This document shows positions 23,293 to 33,775 of a DNA stretch of 64,000 bases, piece by piece; position 1 is the first letter of the stretch, and each line of letters opens with the position of its first letter. A program made the position numbers and the translations under genes. Source of the stretch: Leguminivora glycinivorella (Eukaryota > Arthropoda > Insecta > Lepidoptera > Tortricidae). Location: NCBI RefSeq assembly GCF_023078275.1, contig NC_062975.1:17841641-17905640 (forward strand), in the 5' to 3' direction. The notes below the pieces were generated by a model. That model made no database searches, was not told the DNA's origin, and saw only the letters and a list, made by a program, of their open reading frames with translations.

Positions 23293-23467
23293 TCCATACT
23301 AATATTATAAATGGGAAAGTGTGTGTGTCTGTTTGTTTGTCCGTCTTTCACGGCAAAACGGAGCGACGAATCGACGTGATTTTTTAGGTGGAGATGAAGG
23401 GATGGAGAGTGACATAGGCTACTTTTTGTCTCTTTCTAACGCGAGCGAAGCCGGGGGTGAAAGCTAG
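23293..23467 (+). mobile_element. Lep1-like non-autonomous Helitron
   Basis: A complete copy from TCCATACTAATATTATAAAT to GAAGCCGGGGGTGAAAG-CTAG, 175 bp, with the same internal GGCAAAACGGAGCGACGAAT. Confidence 0.8.
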
Positions 23468-23711
23468 TATTATATATGTAGGCACACTAGGTAGGACTAG
23501 GACTTGAATTGTTGATCCAATTGTAGCTCATTTTATACTGGACACGTCATAGCTTTATTAACTATGAAATAACAAAATTGTTGTGACATCTAAATGACTC
23601 AACAAAAAGTCCTCGAGTGTACTAAGCATCAAATAAAACAAGAATGTATTTAGCAACTTTAATCAGAATAGTATTAAAAGCAGGCGAGGACCACATAACG
23701 TCCTGCATCCT

Positions 23712-26700
23712 CTAAGGTAAGAATGTAGTGTAACCAGGCGGTGGAGAATACTGTGGTGGCTGGTCCTTGCTCCTCACGAGGAGCGGACGCGCGCTGCGAG
23801 GCGCTGGAGGTTGATTCCACCTGTAAAAGTAACGTTAGTTATTATTCAGACTAAGGGCCAGTTGCATCAACCACATTTGACAGACACATCATCGTCACGC
23901 AGCAGATGTGTATGGAACTTCCCATACAATAAAATTTAACGAACGCTTTAACGGAGACAGAGGGTTTGATGCAACCGACCCTAAATTGACTTGATGCTGT
24001 TCCACATACTATTGTAGTTTACACCAGTAAATAAATAAATATTGCGGGACACCTTACACAGATCAACCTAGCCCCAAACTAAGCAAAGCTTGCACTACGG
24101 GTGCTAGGCGACGATATGCATACTGTACATAAATACATACTTATAAACATAGTAAACATCCATGACTCAGGAACAAATATCTGTGCTCATCACACAAATA
24201 AATGCCCTTACCGGGATTAGAACTTAGGACCGCGGCTTAGCAGGCAGGGTCCGCAGGTTTTCCCACTAGGTATGTAGAATTATTTTTCTGGCTTGGCCCC
24301 ACGCTGTACTCCGTACTTACAACGGTATGTCGTAACATTTCAGTGCCTCCTCATCAATTTACTCATCAATCATCATTTGATTTAGACTAACACGATTTGC
24401 ACTCATAATTTTAGAACAAAACGGGACTTAATCGCGTAAACACTTACATTTATATTTAGCCCGACGTTTCGAACATTACATTATGTTCGTGGTCACGGGT
24501 AGACTGGCGAGGAATTGCATCAACATCTTCTAGCCGCGCGAGTTTCTCGAACTACCCGCACTTGTTCTTGATTATTCACTTTTGCGCTAGGGTTGTCACT
24601 TTGCCTACACACAACACTCACGACATCAGCCGGTGTGTCCCTCGGTGTATTTTCACGCTTACATTTGCTAATCACTGGATTCCACGAAGAAGAAATTCCC
24701 TGTCCCTCATTTTGGTTGAAATTTCGATGGTTCCTAATTTCAATCGCTTCACGTACTTTTCTGCTGTAGAACAGACGTTCCGTTGATAGAATTTTGGGAC
24801 TATGGAGCTCGATCCAGTGGTTTGGTCCCGACTGTAGCAGATGTTCAGCTACCGCAGACTTATTAATTTGGCGGTTTTTGACAGCCGCGATATGCTCCTT
24901 GACCCTTACCGCTATTGTGCGTTTGGTTTCTCCAATATAGGAACTACCACAGCTGCAATCTATCTTGTACACACCTGGTGTCTGATGAATGTAAGTGTTT
25001 ACGCGATTAAGTCCCGTTTTGTTCTAAAATTATAATCATCATTTGCTCATCAATTTAACAACCTACATACATATCGAGGGTTTACTGGTGAAATGAAACC
25101 CGATAAGTTGAGCAATCTGGTTTTTGAAATTCGAACTATGTGCAATTTAAACAATGTTATTTCAGAGACAAATTATCTCGATCAGGTTTCACCAGTAAAC
25201 CCTCGATATAGATGTAGGTAGTGCGAAAAGATTTGCCTTCGTATTGTGACGGAAAGGTACGAACGTGTCATACTATTTCAGTCAGTCTCAGTACAAGATG
25301 TACTGACACCATCTGAACTAGCATGACAAATACGAACGTTTCCGGAAAAATACGAAGGAAACCCGCACTACAACTGTAGGTACACAATTGTAAACTTGAG
25401 TACCTTAACACAGGAAAACTTACCATGGCACTAAGCTAAGGTCGTAAGGCGGCTTCGGGCGAGCTAGCCGCTCCGCCCGCTCACGTTTCAGTGTTTCTCT
25501 GTCTCTCACAGCGGCACACCAGGCTCGAAGAGTGAAAAAGTAGATAAGCTCCACTCCCGATAGTAAGGAGAAACCGAGAAAAAGGCCGGCGATGCCGCCG
25601 AAAGATACTAAACAATAAAGAAAATGTTACGAAACCCGATATTCCAATAGCACGTTATTACATAACGTTTGTTTTAGTAAGATATCGTTTTATAAAATGT
25701 TTATCTCAAGTACGCACCCAACAAATCGACCCAGCCGAACAACACTTCACGTTTGTATCGCACCATGGGCCAAGATACGAATTCCGTCTCCAATGACGTA
25801 GTCGACATCGGTCCTTTGCTCGTACTGAAATAAAATACTTGAATTATTGCAAGTCACATGAAAGGCTCCCCTTCAACCATTGGTCATTAGAACAGCTGTG
25901 GGTCTACCGCGAACCGCGTGTTGCGGTTCTGTCGCACTTGTGAGTTAGTGTGACAGGGAGGCAACACGTGATTCAGGTCAGTTATTCGTCTTCTTAAAGT
26001 CGAACACCGTGCTCACGTACGAACAATTGCTCGCAGTTTTACCATAGGTTTGACAGGTCACTGTGTACCGACTGTTAACTTACTCTACTTCAGTCAGTTT
26101 CTCCACTTCGTACACCGTGTGCGAGCAACCCAGCTCGCAATTGCACCAGGATACGTCTGTTATGGAATCAACGTGCTCCGCGATACACTGTAGCTCCAAC
26201 ACTGTGCAATGTCGGTAGCCATCTGCAAGTCATAAAACACCAACATTTAAGAACAGTTGATATCGTCTTCAAACTAAAGAAATGCTCTCATCGGTAGAGC
26301 AATCTCCAACTCATCCGGTCCGTCCGTTTAAAACAGTTGATGTACTTACTTTTACGCATGGAATTCAAGTCTAGAGCAGTGTTGGCCGTAATCGACAATT
26401 GCCATTATTTAACCATTAATAAATTTTTTTTTTATACCACGTCGGTGGCAAACAGGTATACGGCCCGCCTGATGGAAAGCGGTCACCGCAACCTATGAAC
26501 GCCCGCAACTCAAGGGGTGTCACGTGCGCGTTGCCGACCCATTAGAAACTTGTACACTCCTTTTTTGAAGGACCCCATACTGTAGTTCATCGGGAATACC
26601 TCGACAGGGAGCTCATTCCACAGCCGGAGCGTTCGTGGGAGGAAATTCCTCTGAAACCGTACGGTGCGCGACCATTTAGGTTGTAAGGTGTGTGGATGAG

Positions 26701-29700
26701 CGCCCTGTCGATGGCGAGCGGTGCGATGATGAAAAGTGGCCGTTGGCATCATGTCAAACAGTTCTTCAGAACACAACCCATTGTACAGGCGATAGAACAC
26801 ACATAAGGAGGCGAAGTCCCTCCTTAGACTTAAGGGTTCAATACCGCCCGTGAGTTTGGGATCGTCGACAATTCGTACAGCGCGTCTCTGGATCGAGTCA
26901 AAGGGTCCAAGCTGGTATCCAGGTGCTCCTGCCCAAAGGTGACAGCAGTACTCCATGTGGGGTCTAACTTGCGACTTGTACAAGAGCAGTCTTTGCCCCG
27001 GAGTAAAGTATCCCCTCGCTCTATTGAGCACACCGAGCTTTTTGGATGCCAACGCAGCTTTCCCTTCCAAGTGACACCGGAATTGGACATTACTCGAAAT
27101 GTCGACTCCGAGGATCCCAATACTTCCTGACAAGGCAAGGGCCGTGCCTTGGAACTGTGGAACCACAGTAAATGGGGTTTTCTTAGCGGTGAACGCACAC
27201 ACCTGTGTCTTAGTGGGATTGAAACAGACTAGGTTGTCCCGACCCCACACCGAGACTCCGGACAGAATCCTCTCGATGTCCGACACAAGCTTTTCACGAC
27301 TTTCCAGCACCATTGAACGAGGGATATTAGCACGGCCCGTGTAAAATGTATCCCCAGTACTGTCATCCGCATAGCAATGAATGTCGCCGATAGACAACAT
27401 GTCATTGATATGCAGCAAGAACAGCGTTGGGGACAGCACAGAACCTTGCGGGACGCCAGCGTTTATGTCCATGCTGTCGGAGCAGCTACCGTCTACTACG
27501 GCTCGTATGCGTCTGCCGAACAAAAAGCTGGCAATCCATTTGCATAATCCCTCGGGCAGTCCATAAGATGGTAACTTCGACAAAAGGCCCCTATGCCAGA
27601 CCCGATCAAATGCCTTCGCTATATCTAGGCTAACTGCCAATGCCTCACCTTGACTCTCAATGACCGAAGCCCAGCGGTGAGTTAGGTACACTAGAAGATC
27701 ACCAGTAGAGCGACCGTGGCGAAAGCCATACTGACAATTGCATTGGCCATTGATTTCGAAATTAATCAATTGCATTAATGGTAATTGCAATTAAATGTAA
27801 TGGCCATTGAATTTTTGCGAAGCTTAATGCCATTGATTGTCAATGCAATTGTAATTGTCTGATTAATGCCATTAAAGTTAATAAAAATTTATGATCATTG
27901 ATTTCAATTGCAATTATGTTTAATGCAATTAATTTACTTTTTTTATGATAGTTCATATCATATAATTGATAGGTACTACTATTTTATTAAAAGTATTTAA
28001 AAATTATAAATCATATGAAAACAAACTTCAGTGAGTCAATAAGGCCCAGCAGAATGACCCGGCCTAAACCCTGGCAGTGCCTAGAGTAACTCAGGTTTGG
28101 TGCGACATATACACACGTGTGTTATACCGAACCCGAGTTCCTCTAGGTGCGGCCAGGGTTCAGTATCAGCTCTACCTTGGGTACTGCTCACCCAAGTACT
28201 CATCATGACAAGTCCTATGACAAAAACAACGTTTGCCTATGTTATACCAAACCCGAAGTTCCCTTAGGTGCTGCCAGGGTTCAGCATCAGCTCTATCTTG
28301 GGTACTGCTCACCCAAATACTCATCAAGGCGAGTTGGATGACGAAAACGGCTTGTTTTTATGTTGCACTAAACCTGAGTTCCACTAGGTACAACCACAAC
28401 CAGGGTTCACGAAGAGCAGTATAGAAATCTCAAAATAAGTACCTACCTACTTAAAACTTTTATATGTTTCGTCTTTTTTAAATTACACAATTTATTTTTG
28501 TTAATTGTTAATTGTCAATGACACTTTCAATTTACATGAGCAATTAATTTAATTTTTAATGATTTGTGTAGCAATTAGCCATTAATCCTTTTCAATTGTT
28601 AATTTTTCGAAATGCATTAACGTTAATGGCAATTGGTGTTAATTGCAATTAACAATTAATGTTCCGTCAATTGTCAATGGTTAATGGCAATTAACGTTTT
28701 CAATGATTAATTTTTAATGGTTAATTGCATTGACGTTCGGCCAACACTGGTCTAGAGCACGTAGATACGCTTGTTGCTAACGCCACTGCATGGCCCTGTA
28801 TGACGTCAGTGTGTCACACAAAAAGATGGTAACGAAACTGATTTTACAGAAATCTACAAAAACAAAGGAAAACTGACCCTACTAACGAAATGTCACAAAT
28901 CTGATACCATTTGGCTCTGAATGACAAAAAACCGGCAAAGATCGTGTCGGGCCACTCTCAGTGTAAGATTCCTTAGTTTCCCGTATTTTTTTTTTCAAAA
29001 ACTGTTCAACCTATTAAGTTCAAAACAATTTTCCTAGAAAGTCTTTATAAAGTTCTTTTGTGATTTTTTTCATATTTTTTAAACTGACATGACAGTTCAA
29101 AAGTTCTCCCTCTAACTTTTCTTTCACTTTTGGAGCAATTATTTCCGAAAATATTAACAATATCAAAAAATTATTTTCGTAATCCCCTATTGATTTTTAA
29201 ATATCTATCCAACAATATATCACATGTTAGGGTTTCAATGAAAAAAAAATCACTTCCCACTTTACGTGTAGATAGGGTACCCAACTACCCACCCTAATAA
29301 AACATTTTTTTCCACTTTTTATTTTACCACTTTGTCGGCGTGATTGATATACATATTGGTACCAAATTTCAGCTTCCTAATAGTGCTAACGGTCACTGAG
29401 ATTATCCGCGGACGGACGGACAGACATGGCGAAACTATAAGGGTTCTTAGTTGAGACAATTTGAAAAACTTATCTGCTCACCTATTTTAGGGTAGAAATG
29501 CGGCACGCATTTACAAGCGGCCCTGCACTGCTGCATACGACACTGTCTCATACAGGCCGAGTAAGTGTATATATTCGAGGTCTCCAGTTTCTGTTCGTCG
29601 GCGAAAACGCAGCGCCTCTGACGTACCGACAGCTGCCGTGCGTCCTCTGTCGTGTATGTGTGTTTCACGGAGAAGGAAACCTTTTCTACGCGACGGTCCC

Positions 29701-32700
29701 AGGAGTGTTGGGCACTTTGTTCTAGGCCCGCCATCTCTTCGGTTGCGTGGATGTAAATCTGAAATTGCCTTATTTATAACTGCAAAATATATGGGGGTCA
29801 TCCAAGAACAATTTTACTGAATGTTCATTAGTGGCCTAGCTTGTAGATGCTTTAAAATTCAAGGGCTATGGATATAGAGGTAGCATGTCTCTAAATAACC
29901 TTGTAGGTACCTTTCGATAAAATAGTCCTTACATATTTATTAAAATTTCTCTACTTTATCTACTAAAGGAATATTAGAATAAATAAAGGGACTCGAGGGT
30001 CTATACGGTGTGTACAATGTACATACCTTTAAGGGTCGGCAACGCCCATAAAATACGTCTGTAGATATAGGCATCCGTAGACTATAATGACTGCTTACCA
30101 TCCGACTGTTTGTATGCTTGTGTTAACCACCGAAATGGCGAATAGAAAAATACTAAAGATATATGATGTATCTTACATCAATGATAGTGTCGTTGCGGTA
30201 CGAGTTGAACAGGAAGGACCATTTGGCGTCTGTCTCGTGGATAAAGGCCTCAGAGAATGGCTCCGATTCAGTTTGAGATTGCCTGTAACATTAGAGCGCA
30301 TAAGATCTTTCGTTGTTTTTATAGTAAAAAGGAATTAAAGTAAATACCTACTGTTTGCGAGTACTGTCGCGCCCATTACGAGCAGCTATGTGCTTACTTA
30401 TTTACTCACCATGGCCAAGTAGTCTCAGCATGCCTCGAATTAAACGCGTAACAGAACCCCATCTCGGTGAAGACAGGCGCCAGCAGATCGTAGCATTCTT
30501 CAGAATCGCCCTTCCATTCGCATTCGTAGAACAAGGAATCTGGATGACGAACAATCTAGAAGAAATTATATAAGGGCCATTTTTTAGGGTTCCGTAGTCA
30601 ACTAGGAACCCCTATAATTTCGCCATGTCTGTCTGTCCGTCCGTCCGTCCGCGGTATAATCTCAGTAACCGTTAGCACTAGAAAGCTAAAATTTGGTACC
30701 AATATGTATATCAATCACGCCAACAAAGTGCAAAAATAAAAAATGGAAAAAAATGTTTTATTAGGGTACCCCCCCCTACATGTAAAGTGGGGGCTGATAT
30801 TTTTTTCATTCCAACCCCAACGTGTGATATATATTGTTGGATAGGTATTTAAAAATGAATAAGGGTTTAGTAAGATCGTTTTTTGATAATATTAATAGTT
30901 TCGGAAATAATCGCTCCTAAAGGAAAAAAAAGTGCGTCCCCCCCCCCTCTAACTTTTGAACCATATGTTTAAAAAATATGAAAAAAATCACAAAATTAGA
31001 ACTTTATAAAGACTTTCTAGGAAAATTGTTTTTTGAGAAAAATACGGAAAACTACGGAACCCTACACTGAGCGTGGCCCGACACGCTCTTGGCCGGTTTT
31101 TTCAAAGTTGTCCTCCCCACTTTTTTTGTAACATGGGTATTTTTTACGCGATTCATACTCAGAATCGAGAGCTCTTTCGATCCTGATAGGAGAAAAAAAA
31201 TGTCCCAAGATTTCCATAAATTTTTTCGAACCTTCCATTCCGTTACCGCCATACAAAATGTATGAAAAAGTGGTAACGGAATGGGAAAAAACCTTGGGAC
31301 ACTTTTTTCTCCTATTAGGATTGAAAGAGCTCGCGATTCTGAGTGGAAAACACATAAAAAAATCCAAATCTAAAAAAAAGTGGGGTAAAAAATGGCCCAT
31401 AAACAGATTTTTTGATTTAGGTATGGTATGGTATTTTTTTAGATAGGTATAAACAGAATGGAATTCATCCTAAAGTATGTTTGCCTTTTTACAGCTCGCT
31501 ATGGGAGAAATGCTACCCTACAAAAAATGTTTAGGAATTTGGTCTTCTCTCCAACTTCTATAAAGGAGAAACTGTAACAGATTCTGAAACCAGCAATCGC
31601 TTTGCCAGGCGTGTGATGGGGAAGGAAAAATGTTGCCCCTGTCTTAGGATCCGCGACTGGTGGAGACATCACATCAGAACCTCTTCCGATCAGCTCAGGG
31701 TCTACGGCGAATTCTTTACTGTACTCTTTTATTGTGAGAAAGCTGAGTCACAAATCAACTATAAGCAATGCTGAGTCACAAATTAGCGCATGCTAATTAA
31801 TATGATGGAATATTTTACAATGAAGCTCTTTTTGATGTTTACCAACCCTATAAACAGCCGTCTTAGGATCCGCGGCTGGTGGAGACATCACGTCTGACAC
31901 GACCGATCAGCTCTGGGTCAATGGCGAATTCTTTACTAAGCTCCTTTATTGTACCTGAGAGTCGCAATTATACCGCAAGCTATGATGGAATATTTTACAC
32001 AGTAAAATTAAGCTCTTTTTGATGTTTACCTACCCTATAAACAGCCGTCTTAGGATCTGCGGCTGGTGGAGACATGACGTCAGATCCTCGACCGATCAGC
32101 TCCGGGTCTATGGCGAATTGTTTACTGCGCTCTTTTATTGTGGGATAGCTGAGAGTCGCAAGCCAGCGGAGCATGTCTGCCGCGTGAGAGGGAGGAGTGT
32201 CTCCCCATGTCCTGTAACGAGAAGCCGATTAAAGATAGGTAATAAACGACTTTAAAAAGAACGACTGAACAAAAGATCTATAAAAAGTAATGGAATTTTT
32301 TTTCGAGCTACTCGAGATCATATTATTTGTTACGAACACTATACCTACTACTACTACACTTGAGTTGTGAAAGCGCTTTGTTTATTCTTTCTGGTAGTCT
32401 TACTGTTGCACAAGGTCTGTTATACAAATTATACTCCCACTCAACAACGTGCCCCATGTCATAAAATTCTTACTCGTTAATATATTGTTGCAGCTGTTCT
32501 TCATCGACCGGATTTATATCACAGATTGTGACCGCCGGGAATGGCACCTCCCAGTTGTGAAAATCCGTGTCCAAACCTACAAAACCGTCATTGATTTAAG
32601 GTCCGAATAAAGGATTATGAGAATCGGGCAACTCAACTGCAGACATAATCTCAGAGAATGACAAATATGATATCAATTTCTTGCCGTTATCAGAAGTGTT

Positions 32701-33162
32701 AAAAAAGCGGTACTATGATTATTCATTTTGGAATGCTTATTATAGAGGTATATCTGTAGTAGGAAATATTTAAAACAATGCACCTGTTATCGTCGGGTTA
32801 GTTTGAAATTTCTCCCATAAACTGACAATGATTATACATGTGGTCACCGCTCCTACCGCGCAGAAACTAAACCACATAAATCTGCGAAATACAGGAAGTT
32901 TATTTATCAAGCCGTTTGAAAAACATTGAACAGAATTTCGCTAAGCGAGTTACTCAGTGGAAACCCACTAGAATAATACTTACTTCTCACAAAATGGTCG
33001 GTCCTTCTCAGCAATATACCGGACGCCATGGAGAGAAGAATTGTTGAAAAATTCCGTAGTCTGATGCCGCAAGCTCGTTGCAAACAGAGAGATACCACCG
33101 TCATTTTTCTTATTATCATTTTTTACCCCATTCCTCTGATAAACTCCAGGATACACCTTCAT
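23712..33162 (-). CDS. Pickpocket (DEG/ENaC) sodium channel subunit
   Basis: An amiloride-sensitive-type cation channel subunit of the insect ppk family, plasma membrane, predicted as a trimer subunit. Eleven exons close in phase: 32984-33162, 32784-32881, 32474-32576, 32034-32211, 30410-30555, 30177-30282, 29482-29758, 26084-26222, 25718-25824, 25424-25607 and 23712-23820 (stop TAG); total 541 aa. The first transmembrane segment is near residues 60-84, followed by FPAVTIC. The cysteine-rich extracellular domain includes FTEMGFCYAFN and CRAACKCVPHFYP. The second membrane segment near residues 445-470 has GLFLGFSLLSGVE, with GFS at the selectivity-filter position. The ATG at 33162 is the first in frame before NSSLHGVRYI. 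Which ppk paralogue it is cannot be told by eye. Confidence 0.93.
23855..23981. mobile_element. Harbinger-like MITE, copy 2
   Basis: The same TIRs as copy 1 (GGGCCAGTTGCATCAACC, ending GCAACCGACCC), flanked by TAA. It is in the last ppk intron, 35 bp upstream of the final exon. Confidence 0.72.
24005..24270 (-). mobile_element. Lepidopteran SINE
   Basis: The minus strand reads a tRNA-like head (GGTCCTAAGTTCTAATCCCG), then GGGCATTTATTTGTGTGATG and GTTCCTGAGTCATGGATGTT. This order is typical of a widespread moth SINE. A degenerate copy is at about 18363-18470. Confidence 0.7.
24405..25033 (-). mobile_element. Penelope-like retroelement fragment with inverted ends
   Basis: The stretch is bounded by perfect or nearly perfect 46-bp inverted repeats (24405-24450 and 24988-25033, containing AACAAAACGGGACTTAATCG). 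Inside, the minus strand codes for a GIY-YIG endonuclease-type segment. The reverse-transcriptase part is missing. Inverted flanking repeats are known for Penelope-like elements. Confidence 0.75.
24520..24972 (-). pseudogene. GIY-YIG endonuclease domain of a Penelope-like element
   Basis: A 150-residue frame begins MYKIDCSCGSSYIGETKRTI, the YK(I)-x-CSCG-xx-YIG-x-T-x-R pattern of the Penelope GIY-YIG domain. It continues with RVKEHIAAVK and AEHLLQSGPNHWIE. The preceding RT domain is absent, so it is a truncated relic inside the last ppk intron. Confidence 0.85.
25072..25208. mobile_element. MITE with TCGAGGGTTTACTGG ends
   Basis: The ends TCGAGGGTTTACTGGTGAAA and TTTCACCAGTAAACCCTCGA are perfect inverted repeats with TA on each side, consistent with a Tc1/mariner-type MITE of 137 bp. 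Confidence 0.8.
25222..25373. mobile_element. MITE with about 60-bp inverted ends
   Basis: Left arm (TTTGCCTTCGTATTGTGACG and on) and right arm (complement GTTTCCTTCGTATTTTTCCG) are imperfect inverted repeats around ACAAGATGTACT. Related to 23040-23180. It lies 50 bp from the ppk exon at 25424. Confidence 0.6.
26427..27790 (-). mobile_element. Jockey-clade LINE, 5'-truncated
   Basis: Contains one long open frame at 26510-27790 (426 codons) for the reverse transcriptase and C-terminus of ORF2. The poly(A) end appears as TTTTTTTTT at about 26427 on the plus strand. The 5' half (endonuclease and fingers) is missing. Inserted into the AATT-rich part of the hAT-like element. Confidence 0.88.
26510..27790 (-). 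pseudogene. Reverse transcriptase, jockey-like, partial
   Basis: RT motifs in order: YGFRHGRSTGDLLVYL; AVSLDIAKAFDRVWH (catalytic D); NAGVPQGSVLSPTLFLLHIN; HCYADDST (YADD catalytic pair); then GILGVDISSNVQFRCHLEGK, the thumb. The tail YCCHLWAGAP, NFLPRTLRLWNELP and VFP is typical of jockey elements. No stop interrupts the 426 codons, so the copy is young, but it starts inside the palm domain. Confidence 0.9.
28121..28420 (+). repeat. 120-bp tandem repeat, about 2.5 units
   Basis: Units start at 28121, 28241 and about 28362 with GTTATACCGAACCCGAGTTC, or variants of it, followed by CAGGGTTCAG and GGGTACTGCTCACCCAA. Divergence between units is moderate. It lies inside the hAT-like element. Confidence 0.75.
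28925..29455 (-). repeat. 0.5-kb dispersed repeat, inverted partner of 30581-31103
   Basis: It shares TTTATAAAGTTC, TTGATATACATATTGGTACC and GACGGACGGACAGACATGGC with the plus-strand copy. The family (GGGTTCCGTAGTCAACTAGG ... GTGGCCCGACACGCTCTTGG) is common in moths. This copy ends 26 bp from the ppk exon at 29482. Confidence 0.75.
30581..31103 (+). repeat. 0.5-kb dispersed repeat, inverted partner of 28925-29455
   Basis: The plus-oriented copy begins AGGGTTCCGTAGTCAACTAG and ends CGACACGCTCTTGGCCGG. It starts about 25 bp from the ppk exon at 30410-30555. Confidence 0.75.
31104..31395. repeat. Hairpin repeat, ~130-bp arms
   Basis: The arms around the centre near 31258 (CCATTCCGTTACCGCCATAC with its mirror at GTGGTAACGGAATGG, and outer CACTTTTTTTGTAAC / TAAAAAAAAGTG) form an imperfect palindrome in a ppk intron, directly after the preceding repeat. 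Confidence 0.65.
31650..31962 (-). pseudogene. Two degenerate copies of ppk exon 32034-32211
   Basis: The minus strand at 31650-31737 reads TIKEYSKEFAVDPELIGRGS, then DVMSPPVADPKT, matching the true exon (TIKERSKQFAIDPELIGRGS) without stops. The copy at about 31853-31962 has the same core with a frameshift near RSDV. The intron stretch TATGATGGAATATTTTACA is duplicated too (31801 and 31981), giving a period of about 180 bp. Neither copy retains the exon's first 20 codons or a convincing acceptor. Confidence 0.75.
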
Positions 33163-33775
33163 TATTTACATTTTTCACTAGATTATGTCATGAACCACAA
33201 AATAAACCAGATCGTCATAAACATACAGAGTTACTGGACAAAATGAGGCATGACAAGATAAAATCTAGTTTATCGATCGGGGTTGCGTGACAAATTAAAC
33301 TACGATTAGAAAAACGTTGTAACTTGTCGATATAATGCAATTAATAAATGAATGTTTAACGATTTTTGAAACATGACACCATTTTTTATCTGATTCAACC
33401 CCCATGGTAATAATTGAATCTATGGAATCTAATGGTTCCGCCTATATGGGATTTGGTCTAGGTCATTTCCGGTTCTTTTTCTAGTGGGCAGATTTTCCAA
33501 AATTATAGCAATATTTTAGAGATCATTTTATCATTTACAGTAGGTTTAAATCGAAGCAGGTGCTGACGATGTGACGAAATTGACAAGTCAATTTATATTC
33601 ATTTACAAATGAATAAAGTATCCGTGTTACCATAATAAGTTTATTAATGACTAATGGACAAGCTCACACAACTAACTATTCAAACGGTTTCGAAGAGTTC
33701 CGTCAGTCGTCAATGTATCTGTGAATGGAAGTAGGCGTAGGTAACGTATTTTATGGATGGCCCCTTTTGTCTTAT
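33163..33775. promoter_or_regulatory. Spacer between AK7 3' end and ppk start
   Basis: 613 bp between two minus-strand genes. It should hold the AK7 polyadenylation region and the ppk promoter and 5' UTR. I see no unambiguous TATA or initiator; the assignment rests on position alone. Confidence 0.35.

Larger units (their letters stand above)
26377..28749. mobile_element. hAT-like element filled with nested insertions
   Basis: The ends CAGTGTTGGCCG and CGGCCAACACTG are inverted repeats flanked by a perfect 8-bp duplication GTCTAGAG (26369-26376 and 28750-28757). The native interior near both ends is an unusual run of words such as CAATTG, ATTAAT and GCCATTAA. A jockey LINE (26427-27790) and a 120-bp tandem repeat (28121-28420) sit within. 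No hAT transposase frame was found. Confidence 0.8.

Noticed and set aside
28121..28420. CRISPR-like or centromeric repeat
   Set aside because: Only about 2.5 long units without unique spacers in a eukaryotic transposon; an ordinary tandem repeat.
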